Positions 41,572 to 52,069 of a stretch of DNA of 58,356 nt are shown piece by piece. The position numbers and the translations under genes were made by a program. The stretch comes from an uncultured Clostridia bacterium. Lineage in GTDB: Bacteria; Bacillota; Clostridia; UBA1381; UBA9506. How positions within the stretch are numbered: the first letter of the stretch is position 1; the number at the start of each line of letters is the position of its first letter. The stretch is from NCBI GenBank assembly GCA_944393605.1, contig CALYAO010000022.1:1-58356 (forward strand). Reading direction: 5' to 3'. Under the pieces are notes generated by a model. It saw nothing but the letters and a program-made list of their open reading frames with translations. It searched no databases and was not told the DNA's origin.

Positions 41572-43818
41572 CTATTGTTTTGCATTCAGTTCTCTCCATT
41601 TTCCCGGCGTATTGCCCGTGTAGTTTTTAAATGCCCGAATAAACGTTGAGCGGTTGTTAAAACCCGATTCCACCAGGACCTCGTCAATGGACTTTTTGGT
41701 GCTAACCAACAGCATCTTTGCGTGTTCCAAACGCAGCTGCAGCAGATACTTGGAAAAATAGACACCTACTGTATCTTTAAACTTGCGGGACAGGTACTTT
41801 GCCGATGTTCCGAATAGTTCCGCGACGATTTCCACAGACAGATCGCGCGTGAAGTTCTCCTGCAAATACTCGATCACCTTGTTGATATCAATGCGGTTGG
41901 AATGTTTGACTTGCTTGGAAAACGCATCCAATATGTTGTTTAGGATATCATAAACCTCACTCGGCGCATGGGTTAAAATATCCTGTATAATAGATAAATC
42001 GCCCCTATCCTCCGAGTCATAAGAGATCCCCTTCAGCCGCATGACTTTAAAAATGATGGTTAGCAGCTGCGTATTGAGCCGCATGACTGCCATTTCAGAG
42101 ATACCCATGTTGGCCTGGGTTAATTCTTTAATCATGTCCTTCACTTTGTCTATTTTTTCAGTCATTAAAAATTTCGTCAAGTTGGCCTCGTCAGACTGCG
42201 TGAAGAGGCAGGTGGTATTTTGCATATGCGCGGTATCCAAATGAAGCTGCAGATCACTGAGCGTCATGACACTCGAAATTGCCTTGATGGCTTCACTGTG
42301 TGACTTCCACAGCCCGTCCGAATCGGAGTAGATACCGCCCTTGCTGGCATAAACCTTGATGTAATCGCTGTCAAAAGCAAGGATAATCTTAATATCATGC
42401 ACAATGCCTTCAATGGTTTCGGTATCTTCCGTTTCTAAATTGAGCAGCGCATATAAGGTGTTCACATCATTCGAAATGACATAAGCCGTACATTTCTCAC
42501 GAAAATAACTGTTGATCATTTCGTATAGTTCCAGATAAAGAATGTCATACTGTCTGGCATTGAAGTCGGCATAAAACTTTTCGGTAAAATACAGCTTGAT
42601 AATCACCGAGCAGAAATATTTTTTGCAAAAGCCGGGCAAATCAATCTCTTCATCTATGGGCTGATGCGGATACGAGTTCAAGGATTGTATCAGCTTGCGC
42701 TCACGGGCGATGGGAAGCAGCTTGGAAATGCCCCTGGATAAGTTGGAATTTTTTTGTTGAATCTCCACGATTTTCTCGCTGATATTCAAGATCAAGTCGG
42801 AAGAGGGCTCTTCAATGCCCACGACGTCAGCCAGTCGGCGAACGGGGTTATAGATGCCTTTGACGCCAAAACGTACAAAAAACAGCATGATTCCAATCAC
42901 ACATATGCCGATCGCAATATGCGTCATGATAGAATTCCGTGTGACCGAATTGATGTCGTCGAAAGGCACAATGGCTGCATACGAATACCCCATGATAGAG
43001 ACATCGGGCGAATACGTGATGGCCATGGCCTGACATCCATTGAACGTTGTATCAAAGACAGCGGACTGGTCAAGGAGCAGATTTTCATAAAAGTCATTGT
43101 CAACCGATGCTTTGTCATCCGCCCCATATGCCGTTTGCGTAAGCTTATTTACCAGCAAAAAACTACTGTTGTCCGTCAGATGATTGCTTTCAAGAATTTC
43201 TAATATATGCGTCACACTGATGTTCACAATCAGCATTTGACTCATTGGTACGCCATTGATTTGCGTAAATACCATTGGCATGACTGTTTTAACAGTGCCA
43301 TGCTGGTTCAGCTTAGACGGAGGCAGGATGGCATATTCCGAAAAGGCCGACTGATAAAATCGCCAGTACGACAAGTCGTAATTTTCATAGTCTAGCTCCA
43401 ATGTGAAAAATTTGTCAAAATCTTCTGTTCCCAGGGAGCCATACACCGTTTTATTGCCTCTGTCTGCAACAAAAATGCTGTCAACCAGGGGATTGTCCTC
43501 CTTAATTTGACGTAACAACACAGTCCCCACCTGCATGTTTTCGTCTGACAGTTCACCCGATAATGATTCCATAAATTCATCGCTCATCGAAAGAAACCGC
43601 ACCATTTTCACGATGCCTTGCAGGGAATCTTCCAGTCTTGCATATACCGCAGACAGGGTGTGCACATAGCTGGTACACAAAAACTCACGGTAATTGACGC
43701 TATAGGAACCGAGTACAAAAATGGAATAACACAAAAGCAATAGCGTAGGCAACAGAATAAAAATATAGATTCGTATATATGTGGAACGTACTTTCAGTGT
43801 ATGTAGAAATTTTTTCAT
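41572..43818 (-). CDS. Membrane-spanning AraC-family regulator (YesS-like)
   Basis: 748-aa one-component sensor-regulator. Helix 1 (about 15-38: IYIFILLPTLLLLCYSIFVLG) and helix 2 (about 288-312: IAIGICVIGIMLFFV) enclose an extracellular sensor domain. A cytoplasmic linker of about 330 residues leads to a C-terminal AraC domain with two helix-turn-helices (about 648-745: VIEYLQENFTRDLSVEIVAELFGTSAKYLSRKF ... IDEVLVESGFNNRSTFIRAFKNYTGNTPGKW). The layout matches YesS-type proteins, which control polysaccharide-use operons in Bacillus and relatives. It lies directly behind the GH38 operon, its probable target, but has its own promoter. The ATG at 43818 is chosen by the membrane-protein start; the ribosome site AAGGA is far (12 nt). 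Confidence 0.88.
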   Translation of the reverse strand: MKKFLHTLKVRSTYIRIYIFILLPTLLLLCYSIFVLGSYSVNYREFLCTSYVHTLSAVYARLEDSLQGIVKMVRFLSMSDEFMESLSGELSDENMQVGTVLLRQIKEDNPLVDSIFVADRGNKTVYGSLGTEDFDKFFTLELDYENYDLSYWRFYQSAFSEYAILPPSKLNQHGTVKTVMPMVFTQINGVPMSQMLIVNISVTHILEILESNHLTDNSSFLLVNKLTQTAYGADDKASVDNDFYENLLLDQSAVFDTTFNGCQAMAITYSPDVSIMGYSYAAIVPFDDINSVTRNSIMTHIAIGICVIGIMLFFVRFGVKGIYNPVRRLADVVGIEEPSSDLILNISEKIVEIQQKNSNLSRGISKLLPIARERKLIQSLNSYPHQPIDEEIDLPGFCKKYFCSVIIKLYFTEKFYADFNARQYDILYLELYEMINSYFREKCTAYVISNDVNTLYALLNLETEDTETIEGIVHDIKIILAFDSDYIKVYASKGGIYSDSDGLWKSHSEAIKAISSVMTLSDLQLHLDTAHMQNTTCLFTQSDEANLTKFLMTEKIDKVKDMIKELTQANMGISEMAVMRLNTQLLTIIFKVMRLKGISYDSEDRGDLSIIQDILTHAPSEVYDILNNILDAFSKQVKHSNRIDINKVIEYLQENFTRDLSVEIVAELFGTSAKYLSRKFKDTVGVYFSKYLLQLRLEHAKMLLVSTKKSIDEVLVESGFNNRSTFIRAFKNYTGNTPGKWRELNAKQ

Positions 43819-43860
43819 GGCTATACCCAATTTCCTTCACTCGTAGAATATTCGCCAAAT

Positions 43861-43892
43861 TTTATCATAGCATATTGCTATGATAAAGTCAA
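43861..43892 (-). promoter_or_regulatory. Consensus promoter overlapped by a perfect palindrome
   Basis: On the minus strand, TTGACT (43887-43892), a 17-bp spacer and TATGAT (43864-43869) form a near-consensus promoter for the AraC gene. TTTATCATAGCA (43861-43872) and TGCTATGATAAA (43876-43887), a perfect 12-bp inverted repeat with a 3-bp centre, cover the spacer and -10, as expected for a tight repressor site. Confidence 0.85.
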
Positions 43893-43971
43893 GAAAGTCG
43901 AACGCAGCACACGGCGATCCATTGTATCACAACAAAATCGCCGTGGCTACCCCTTTTATGCTGTTTTTTGG

Positions 43972-46900
43972 TTACCGCGCCTCCTGCCTGTCTGTACCCA
44001 GCCGCAGTGTACAGACATCATTTGCTGGCATTGTTAGACTTATGACATTGCCAAAACAAGGTATCTCCGAAAGATTGTTTTCCAGCAAATCGGTGCGCCA
44101 CGCGCCGGCGATGTCACCCGCTTTGAACTGTATGTTGACCGATTCTTCCCTTTTTGACACGTTCCACAGGCGGAGGATGAGGCCCCTTGTATCCTCCGCT
44201 TTTTTCAGTGTCAGCACGACAACATTGTCATTGTCCAGTTCCATAAAGCGATGCACGTTTGCCAAGCTGCCTGTTTTTGAACCGTGCGTATAAGCAAAAT
44301 CAAACGGTGTTGCTGCCTGCATACCGAAGTTGACCGCATCGCTGTCCGAAACTTCCCCGTCCTGCGTGGTGATCACATAGCGGAACAGCAGATCCCCCGT
44401 TTGGGATACGCTGAAATTGGTACAAAAATTGTTCTCGGTGATATTGGAAAATATCCAGCCGGTGTTGAGCCCATCCTGTGTCATAGGCGGATGCGCCGCG
44501 CTTTCGTCAATCACACAGCGATGGGCGGGCGAAATATAGCCATCGCTCAGCTGAGACAAGCTGACAACCGGCGAATCTATGCTGGCCCACAGGATGGAAT
44601 ACGCCCCATTGGAAACCTTAACCCAGTTTTGCACCGTAATCCGGTCCGAGTAGGAGCCCGGCAGGAAATCCTCGATGGGGTTCATGATGGAAAGCGTCCC
44701 CTCATAGCGAAAATGCGGGTTCTTCATCCGGAACGGGAATGCGATGTGGGAATTTAAGAGCGGGGTGGCATCCTTTAGGAGTTTTACATCCAAGCTGATT
44801 TGCTTGACCCCATTGTACAGGCTGATGGCATAACGTACCCGCGGATGACCATACGCCTCCCCCGTTACCTCAATCACAGAGCGCACTGTGCCGCGTTCAA
44901 CCTTGGTATGCGTCCGTTCGATGGTGAATTCCCGATCGTTCAGCGGCGTCCTGACGATCAACGAGCCAAAATCAAACCGGCAGTCGGCATCAATGAGCTC
45001 CGATCCGTTGGTCTTATCCACAATGCTGGCAATGCCGCCATCCTTTACTGCAATGCGATAATACTCATTTTCGATCATGTTGTCTTGTGGGCAAGCATCC
45101 TGGAAGGCGTTTGGCGTTTCCGCCTTGTCAAACCGAAACACCTTATAGCCATACGGCGGAATGGTCGCAACAAAACACAAATCCCGCCCCATGCCGGTAT
45201 ACAATTCCTGCTGACCGAGCCGTCTTTTCCCCTCGCCAATGCCCTGCCGCTCCGCCGCATACGGGACGGGGGTCAGATAGGACGCAATGGGAATGATTTG
45301 GCAGTCAACCGGCTGTGACGCCTGTACATCCGTCAGCGTAAAGAAGCCGTCCACGATCTCCTGCGAGGGGTCAACGTGCGCCCGCCCGTCGTACAAAGGC
45401 GCGCCCTGCAAGCACCCCTGCGCATCTTTGTACAGCGTGTTGCTGCTGTCGAGCTCGCGGAGCGATACGCGCACCGGCCCTGTCTTGGGGCGGGCGGTCA
45501 TGTTATATACCACAAGATAGGTCCCGTCTTCCTCCGTTTTGATCCGATCGGACAGTTTGGCCAGCGCGTTGAGGCTGGTTTCGTTGATGAGCGCTGCCGC
45601 TTTGTAGGTATGTACCGCCTTTTCATACTCCGATGCCCGGATAGACGGCCCGCACGGGATATAAAAGCCCCAGGTGTGTTCGTCCGCCCACAGCATCTCC
45701 TCATAAGCGCTTTTGAGCATGTCCTGCGCGTCCATTTCCCCATCCGCCAGGACAGACAGCATCTCTGCCGAGGTGGCCCCGGCGTGATTGTTGCGGCTCT
45801 GTGTGGTGGCAGCGGCGGTGGACAGTGCGCCGGGCGCGAAATCCTGACCCGACAGTTCCCCTCTAAACACCGGAAGTTTGCTCAGATCTTCCTGCACAAA
45901 ATCCGCATAGAACATCGCGTTGGTGCTGGACACCAGGTGCGGAAATGCCCATGTTTCATTCCACGACTTGATGGTGTCGGCATAATCGATGATATAGGGT
46001 GAATTGTCGCGCAGTGCGCCCTGAACCGGCCATCGCATGACAGAAAATGGATAATCCGCCCCCAACTGCTGCAGTTTGTCCGCCAAGTCGGGCATGCGGC
46101 CGTCATGGCCACCGCCGCACCCGCTGTTGTTGCACCACAAAAGCAGCCTTTTGCCCGTGGGCGCCTCCCACCAAAACGCACCCGGACCGCCATATGGAAA
46201 CAGCGTATCCTGGTCCCAAAAGCTCTGGAGTTCCAGCGTTCCCCAGCTATAGTAAAGCGGAAGGCCGGGACAAAAGATCTTCACGCCCGCATCCACCAAC
46301 GCCCGGCACAGTCCCCAGCTCATGCCGGTGATATCATTGTTTTCCGCCGAAACAATGGGGATATCATACTTGCGTGCAAATGCCGCTGCGGGATAGAGCG
46401 TCCGGATGAGCTCTTCATGCCCGCACAGCTCGGTTATCATGTTGCCAAATAGGGCCGTGACTTCAAACCTGCCCGCGCGAATCGGGCGGATGATCTTCTC
46501 TATGCGGTCAGCCGGCGCGCTCTTCAAAAAGTGATCCAGCGACCACATTTGCTCAATCACGATTCTAAATTTTGCGTCATCGGGATAATCGTCGGTCTGC
46601 TCCGCCATATCAATCGCATGGTCCAGATACGCGACATGCTGCTGGATCACCGTTGAGGGAAGGTTGGTATAGCCCACATCGTGGTGAGAAAGCTGCACCA
46701 CATGCACTTTCCAATGCTTGGGCGGCTGCCATTCCATCTCTTTGGAATCGCAAATTTCCCCATCCAGCGACAGTCGAAAAGCGACGGTGGTTGGGACCTT
46801 GATTTCATCCAGAAAAAATTCGTGTCCCGATTCCCCTATGGGGATATGCTCCAGGAGAATGGTAGCATCTATGTCCTGATAGCTTATGTGCAGCGCCAAA

Positions 46901-47007
46901 GACTCCCTCTGCACCTCACTCACAAGCACAATACGGACCAACTGCTTTAGGCAACCCGCTTCTTCCTTTAAAAACACCGTTGGGGTGATCTCTTTGATTG
47001 CTGTCAT
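43972..47007 (-). CDS. GH38 alpha-mannosidase-like glycosidase
   Basis: 1011-aa protein without a signal peptide. The N-terminal (beta/alpha) metal-dependent domain has the H-x-D zinc pair of GH38 in SHHDVGYTN (His108, Asp110), and ENNDITG with Asp225 as candidate nucleophile. Further family-like blocks are GGHDGRM, NNHAG and the large C-terminal beta-sandwich (about 640-1000, with IENEYYRIAVKDGGIASIVDK). GH38 enzymes cut alpha-linked mannose, but distant branches act on other sugars. The start is the ATG at 47007 with GGAGG 7 nt upstream; the frame to 47085 would overlap the preceding gene. It is the last enzyme of its operon. Confidence 0.85.
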   Translation of the reverse strand: MTAIKEITPTVFLKEEAGCLKQLVRIVLVSEVQRESLALHISYQDIDATILLEHIPIGESGHEFFLDEIKVPTTVAFRLSLDGEICDSKEMEWQPPKHWKVHVVQLSHHDVGYTNLPSTVIQQHVAYLDHAIDMAEQTDDYPDDAKFRIVIEQMWSLDHFLKSAPADRIEKIIRPIRAGRFEVTALFGNMITELCGHEELIRTLYPAAAFARKYDIPIVSAENNDITGMSWGLCRALVDAGVKIFCPGLPLYYSWGTLELQSFWDQDTLFPYGGPGAFWWEAPTGKRLLLWCNNSGCGGGHDGRMPDLADKLQQLGADYPFSVMRWPVQGALRDNSPYIIDYADTIKSWNETWAFPHLVSSTNAMFYADFVQEDLSKLPVFRGELSGQDFAPGALSTAAATTQSRNNHAGATSAEMLSVLADGEMDAQDMLKSAYEEMLWADEHTWGFYIPCGPSIRASEYEKAVHTYKAAALINETSLNALAKLSDRIKTEEDGTYLVVYNMTARPKTGPVRVSLRELDSSNTLYKDAQGCLQGAPLYDGRAHVDPSQEIVDGFFTLTDVQASQPVDCQIIPIASYLTPVPYAAERQGIGEGKRRLGQQELYTGMGRDLCFVATIPPYGYKVFRFDKAETPNAFQDACPQDNMIENEYYRIAVKDGGIASIVDKTNGSELIDADCRFDFGSLIVRTPLNDREFTIERTHTKVERGTVRSVIEVTGEAYGHPRVRYAISLYNGVKQISLDVKLLKDATPLLNSHIAFPFRMKNPHFRYEGTLSIMNPIEDFLPGSYSDRITVQNWVKVSNGAYSILWASIDSPVVSLSQLSDGYISPAHRCVIDESAAHPPMTQDGLNTGWIFSNITENNFCTNFSVSQTGDLLFRYVITTQDGEVSDSDAVNFGMQAATPFDFAYTHGSKTGSLANVHRFMELDNDNVVVLTLKKAEDTRGLILRLWNVSKREESVNIQFKAGDIAGAWRTDLLENNLSEIPCFGNVISLTMPANDVCTLRLGTDRQEAR

Positions 47008-47068
47008 ATGTTCGCCTCCATTTTTTGCAAATACATCGTCAATGCGACCCCCATATACCATACGAAAG

Positions 47069-49015
47069 TCAGTTTCCTGCACCAATCAGGCCGGTAAACC
47101 GAACCAGGGATTCTGCCAGGCTCACACCATCTTTGCGCACAAAACTGCCGTTCACCACAAACTGTCTATCCTTGCAAACGGCGAGCATGATGGCGTCGGT
47201 TTCATACCCGTGCATATGGGCAATACAGTTGCGATGCATAATCCGGCCGTCGCTGAGCTTGTTGATCATGACTTCCCAGTCCCCGGCCGACACAAAGATG
47301 GCATCCTCTGTTTCGCAGAAATCAAAAACCAAGGTCGGATCGGTCGCCACCACCGACACAAATTTGACCCGGCAGGTATCATCCGTTGCTTGTATGTAGG
47401 AAGGATACGCCACCTCCGTTTCGGGCGCATGGTCTTTGTAGCCCGTGCGCATCTCACAGCGGCAGGGCGAGAGCATGTGGAAACTCCGCTCGCCCTCCTC
47501 GGTCAGATGGATCAGAAATTCCGCTTCCCCCTCATCATAGGCCTCGACATCATCGTATATCAGCAAAAACGTATCCAGCCACAGAAAATGGCGCAGGTGT
47601 TTGCGGAAATACCGGCTCATGGGGCCGGTGGCGTCTGCCAGGAGATACCGGATCCCGCCTTCATCCACCAGATTGTACAAAAAGCCCCTCTGCCGGGCAT
47701 GTGTGAGCACATCCCGGACGTCCTGTCCTTGGCCGTTCCACAAAAGGACATTGTGTGCCTGGGAAGAACAATAATATGGAACATACAGCGGATGCCCATA
47801 GTCACAGGTGCCGCTGTCGTATACCAGCGATTTTCCGTCCTTCATGAAGATGAAGCTGCCGGGGTCAGAATGGGCATGCCCCCACGTGTCGCCGCATTTG
47901 ACCGCCAGGAGGGAGGCGTCCTTTTCAAAGCCGTCCCGCAGGATGCTCCAACCGATTTTCTCGTAGAGCACACTGCGCTCTTTGGGCGGATAGGCGGGCT
48001 TGGACGGATCCACCGGGAACAAAATGTTGCACAGGTTCACCTCCTGATCCTTGCAGTTCGCAAGATACCAGCGCAGAGAGGGCGAATCGATATCCTGCAA
48101 ATATTGCAGACTGTCCGCGAAAACATATTCATAGGAATCCCCAAAGCCTATTGTGACGGGATCCTTTGCCGACGAGGGATAGCAGGTATGACAAAAATAG
48201 TCGGCGCACTTGCACAGCACATCCCTGTCCTCCCGCGGCGGAACGCCCTTTGCGCTCATATATGCCATGCGGAATCTCGCATATTCGAGCAGCGCAAAAT
48301 TGAGATACAAGACCCCTTCATAATCCGAGCCGTTGTCGATATTGAGCGGGGCGACATCCAACGGATTGCCAGCGTATTCGAACCAATCCCAGACCGTGTC
48401 AGCAGCCATTTGGGCATAGCGTTCGCATTCCGCCGAGTCGCCCGCCATCACCGTGGCGACCAGCGCAGCACAGGATATGCACACAATCCACCAATTGTGT
48501 CCCATGGTTTCCATCGCATGGACCCGTTCGCCCGGCAACAGCCAGTCTTCAAACGTGGGCTGAATGCCTTTTGCAATGGTATGTTCCACAATCATTTCCC
48601 GCTCTTCTTGGGTCAGATAGTCGTAGAACATGTCATACCCATATGCCATCCCAATGCAGAAATGGGCGGTGACCAGCTCGCTTTTGGCAAACCATCCGCT
48701 CCCGCGCCACTTGTTGTAGCCGGCATAGGTGAGCATGAGGGCCTTTGCCTTCTCCGCATAGACGCGGTCCCCCGTGAAATGATAGGCAAAGCCCAAATAC
48801 GGCATATACTTCCCAAAGGGGATAGAGGCCGCATAGTAGTTGCCGTGCTGCGGATCGTGCTTCCCATGGGAGGACGCATCTGCGAGGCTTTCGTCCATCA
48901 CTTGGATATCCAGCGCCTTTTTTGCCTCTTGGAGCACGGCGGAAAGCGCCGGATCTTCTGCCTCTTTGAGCCGGCGGATATCAGACAGGTTAAACAATGC
49001 AAATGGGTGCTTCAT
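47069..49015 (-). CDS. Heparinase II/III-family polysaccharide lyase
   Basis: 648-aa protein lacking a signal peptide. An alpha/alpha-toroid (about 1-330: GDRVYAEKAKALMLTYAGYN ... METMGHNWWIVCISCAAL) leads to a C-terminal beta domain holding the heparinase II/III signature GHAHSDPGSFIF and AHNVLLWNGQGQ. These enzymes cleave uronic-acid-containing glycans by beta-elimination, including heparan, alginate and oligouronates. An intracellular location suggests it acts on imported oligosaccharides. It is 21 bp downstream of the giant enzyme gene and shares the operon. It has GGAGATTG upstream of the ATG. The exact substrate is unknown. Confidence 0.85.
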   Translation of the reverse strand: MKHPFALFNLSDIRRLKEAEDPALSAVLQEAKKALDIQVMDESLADASSHGKHDPQHGNYYAASIPFGKYMPYLGFAYHFTGDRVYAEKAKALMLTYAGYNKWRGSGWFAKSELVTAHFCIGMAYGYDMFYDYLTQEEREMIVEHTIAKGIQPTFEDWLLPGERVHAMETMGHNWWIVCISCAALVATVMAGDSAECERYAQMAADTVWDWFEYAGNPLDVAPLNIDNGSDYEGVLYLNFALLEYARFRMAYMSAKGVPPREDRDVLCKCADYFCHTCYPSSAKDPVTIGFGDSYEYVFADSLQYLQDIDSPSLRWYLANCKDQEVNLCNILFPVDPSKPAYPPKERSVLYEKIGWSILRDGFEKDASLLAVKCGDTWGHAHSDPGSFIFMKDGKSLVYDSGTCDYGHPLYVPYYCSSQAHNVLLWNGQGQDVRDVLTHARQRGFLYNLVDEGGIRYLLADATGPMSRYFRKHLRHFLWLDTFLLIYDDVEAYDEGEAEFLIHLTEEGERSFHMLSPCRCEMRTGYKDHAPETEVAYPSYIQATDDTCRVKFVSVVATDPTLVFDFCETEDAIFVSAGDWEVMINKLSDGRIMHRNCIAHMHGYETDAIMLAVCKDRQFVVNGSFVRKDGVSLAESLVRFTGLIGAGN

Positions 49016-49036
49016 GACAAATCAATCTCCTATTTT

Positions 49037-52000
49037 TCATAGTTTCATTTCGCTTTCCTGATAGAGGGTTCCGCTTTCATCATAAACGCCGGCCCAAATC
49101 CGGCCACCGGGCGGATACTGGATAAATGCGACTTCTGCCCTGTCCGATTCCTGCGGCATCAGCGTGTTTGTAAGCGTCACTTCCTCAATGATACGGTCGG
49201 TTTGATCGTACAGACGCAAAACCGTTTTGACGCTGCGCGCTGAGGTGCTGTGATTGGTGACTTGCGCGGCAATCCCGTCTGCCGTGTTTGAAACACGGAC
49301 CGAAACAGCCACATCCTTGGGGATACGAAGCAGCACGGGCTCGTTGGTTTTCAGGCTGATGGCGCCGCTGTATTCGCGCATGGAAATCAAATCGGTAAAT
49401 TGCGCCACGTCCTCTCCGGCCACCTGAACCCTGACGCCTTCGATGTCTTTCCCGTAATTGCAAAGGTTGATTAAGATGTCGGTCTCATTTTCTGCAACAC
49501 GCCACTCGGTTTTTCGCGGAATCTCGCCGCTTTCCAAACATACCTTCACGCCGCTGTCGGACAGGGTGTTTTGGTAAATCACGTCTCGGAGCGCACTGAC
49601 GTTGATGTCTAAATTGGACGGAGAATCGCCCTGATAGGCCGCAGCAAAGATGGTGCTGCTGCTTCTGATATTGTCTACATACTGCGTATGGGCAAGACCA
49701 CATTCATCTTTTGCCAATGTTTCGTTCTGGATAGAACCCGAAGCGTCTTTTCTGTCGATGAGAATCAGCTTACCCCCCGCATTTACATAATCATGCAGCG
49801 CTGACAGGCACGCTGCGCTGACATGCGTGGCATAGGGTACGATCAAGGCCTTGTATGTGGGAAGCGGCTTGGAAAGAATCGTGTTTTCCGTCACAAATTC
49901 CACCCTGCGACCGGCATAGACGGAGGCGAGATAGGCGTTGTGCATGCTGCTGAGATAATACGGGTTGTTGATTCTGGACGGAACGGAATACAAAATCCCA
50001 ACCAACTCCTGCGAATCCTGCAGCCGCGCGATTTCATACGCCAGACGGTTCAAATCGTAGGTCGCTTTGCCCACCGCAGCCACACAATCGGGCCGATAGG
50101 TGATATTGCCGATGTATTCCGCTTCCTCCTCATTCTTTTCCCATGCCCATATCACATTGCTCGTGTTCCCGTGAACGGCTCCCTGGAAAATATCGGTATA
50201 AATAAAAGGCGCTTGTTCGCCGTCATATTTCCGGTCTTGGTTGTCCGGGATGATGTGATTTTCCGAATTGAACACCGGCACATCTTTCATGGAGCCCAAA
50301 AAATCATACCATTTCATTTTGCCCAACAGCGGATTTTGGTCGGTGAAATACAGGAGATAGGCATGCGCGTCGTTTCCCATCATGTCCGAAAACGCCGCGA
50401 ACCCTTCCGCCTCCGTCCCATTTTGCAGCAAGGACTTCGCATAGCTGGTGGTGCCATCCAGCGTGAAATAGTCTTCCGCCTTGGCATTGATCACCGCTTC
50501 GGGCCAAATCGACCGAATACGGTTTGCCAGCATGCCGTGCCACTGGGCACATTTTTGATCGTTAAAGTCCTTCCAGTCGGAGAACGCCATGCCCGTCTGC
50601 GTGGTTTCAGGGACCGGCACCGCATCAAACGATTGGTACTGTGTTCCATACGCATGGTTTAAAGCGCTGATATCCTGCTCGTATTGCCATCTCAAGAAGG
50701 CGCGGTATTCGTCCGCGAACCACGCCCGGGAAGCATCGGTGGCCGCCGTATTCATCCGCGGCTCATTGCTCAGGCAGATATCGTGCAGCGCCGGATGGCC
50801 TTGGATAATCGGAATGAGCCGGTCGATATACGCCAACAAAACCGCCTGATACTGCGGGTGATAAACATTGGGCGTTCCGTCCAGCAACATATCCGGGTAA
50901 TATTTTTCATAAACAAACGACGGAAAATAGTGCGGCGATAAGAGCAGGCTGACTGCCACATTGCTGTCCGCAGCACTGTCCAGCTTGGGCAAGAGGTCGT
51001 TGTAGATATGGTCCGCAACAAAGATATACGAACCGTTTTGCCCAAATCTGTCCGTGTTCTTTTCAAAATCACCGTTATTTAATAGATTTTCCCCCATGGT
51101 TCCCTTTCGCACATAGATATCGTCAATACACGCCTGGGTACTATCCTCACACCGAATGGTAAACGTTACCGACGTCTGATCCGCTCCCGTGGTAAAGAAA
51201 CTGCTGTAATCCCGATACTGTTCTGACGCCTCGACCGGCATATAGGCAACATCCGCTGCGGGCCGAAAGAACAGGGCAGAAGCACCTGTGGATTTGGCCG
51301 AAAGCCCAAACGTATACGTCGTATTGGGCTGAACCGCATAGGTCTGCTCCATGGATGTCCATGCACCGGTGGATCTGGGCTGCACGGAAGAGAACCGAAC
51401 CGCCGCCTGCCCGCTGTGCATCTCTTCAAATTCCGTCGTCACAGAGCCGGAAAAGCCGCCGCCTTGATCCATCTGCCAGCCGTAGGGTACATGCGCATCA
51501 AAAATCACGCGGTTGGGGCCGATATCCTGCTGTGTCATATTCACGCCAAAGCGGTTGAAATTGGGAAAATCATTGGCGGCATAATCAAAATGGCCGTATC
51601 CCACGAAAAACACCGGCCGCCTCCCCAACGTGGTATCGGCCATTGTGTTCTTGCCGTCAATCGCAATGGGGCTCGTCTGGTATTGCGGGACAGACAGCGG
51701 CACGCCTTCCCCCTGCAGATACCCCTCCAGCGCATTCTTCGTGTTTGTGTACAGTGCATCCAAACAATCTTTTACATACGCCGTATGGACATCGGCCTGC
51801 TCCTGCGAGAGATGCCGATGGGCGTTTTCCTCTGCATACTGTATAAACCGCTCAAAAATGGCGGTGTACATGGTTTCATAGTCACAGTCCAACCCCAAAG
51901 ACGCGCAGTCTTTGAGCATTTGACGGAGCTCAACCGCTTTTTCCCGGTATTCTGCCGCCGGAAAAACAGAGGCGGCAGAAACCGCCTCCGTTTTGTTTCC

Positions 52001-52048
52001 CAAAGCCAGCAACAGCACGAGAAACACAGCCAATACTTTTTTGGTCAT
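49037..52048 (-). CDS. Secreted GH42-like clan GH-A glycosidase
   Basis: 1003-aa exported protein (signal peptide KKVLAVFLVLLLALGNKTEAVSAAS). A helical N-terminal segment (about 30-115) precedes a barrel that opens with PVFFVGYGHFDYAANDFPNF and is interrupted by a carbohydrate-binding beta module (about 185-335: YGWQMDQGGGFSG ... ACIDDIYVRKG). Acid/base Glu429 in LSNEPRM and nucleophile Glu596 in NSENHI complete the barrel. A GH42-type trimerisation domain (about 715-790: YKALIVPYATHVSA ... YVNAGGKLILID) and C-terminal beta domains follow. It is a shorter paralogue of the 1516-aa enzyme encoded just upstream, lacking that protein's N-terminal CBM modules and C-terminal copper-amine-oxidase-type domain. 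Confidence 0.85.
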   Translation of the reverse strand: MTKKVLAVFLVLLLALGNKTEAVSAASVFPAAEYREKAVELRQMLKDCASLGLDCDYETMYTAIFERFIQYAEENAHRHLSQEQADVHTAYVKDCLDALYTNTKNALEGYLQGEGVPLSVPQYQTSPIAIDGKNTMADTTLGRRPVFFVGYGHFDYAANDFPNFNRFGVNMTQQDIGPNRVIFDAHVPYGWQMDQGGGFSGSVTTEFEEMHSGQAAVRFSSVQPRSTGAWTSMEQTYAVQPNTTYTFGLSAKSTGASALFFRPAADVAYMPVEASEQYRDYSSFFTTGADQTSVTFTIRCEDSTQACIDDIYVRKGTMGENLLNNGDFEKNTDRFGQNGSYIFVADHIYNDLLPKLDSAADSNVAVSLLLSPHYFPSFVYEKYYPDMLLDGTPNVYHPQYQAVLLAYIDRLIPIIQGHPALHDICLSNEPRMNTAATDASRAWFADEYRAFLRWQYEQDISALNHAYGTQYQSFDAVPVPETTQTGMAFSDWKDFNDQKCAQWHGMLANRIRSIWPEAVINAKAEDYFTLDGTTSYAKSLLQNGTEAEGFAAFSDMMGNDAHAYLLYFTDQNPLLGKMKWYDFLGSMKDVPVFNSENHIIPDNQDRKYDGEQAPFIYTDIFQGAVHGNTSNVIWAWEKNEEEAEYIGNITYRPDCVAAVGKATYDLNRLAYEIARLQDSQELVGILYSVPSRINNPYYLSSMHNAYLASVYAGRRVEFVTENTILSKPLPTYKALIVPYATHVSAACLSALHDYVNAGGKLILIDRKDASGSIQNETLAKDECGLAHTQYVDNIRSSSTIFAAAYQGDSPSNLDINVSALRDVIYQNTLSDSGVKVCLESGEIPRKTEWRVAENETDILINLCNYGKDIEGVRVQVAGEDVAQFTDLISMREYSGAISLKTNEPVLLRIPKDVAVSVRVSNTADGIAAQVTNHSTSARSVKTVLRLYDQTDRIIEEVTLTNTLMPQESDRAEVAFIQYPPGGRIWAGVYDESGTLYQESEMKL

Positions 52049-52069
52049 AAGGGTGCACCTTTCTTCGCA

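Noticed and set aside
46886-49042. 718-codon plus-strand frame opposite the heparinase-like gene
   Set aside because: Shadow of the real gene; no ribosome site, and the minus frame has clear family motifs.
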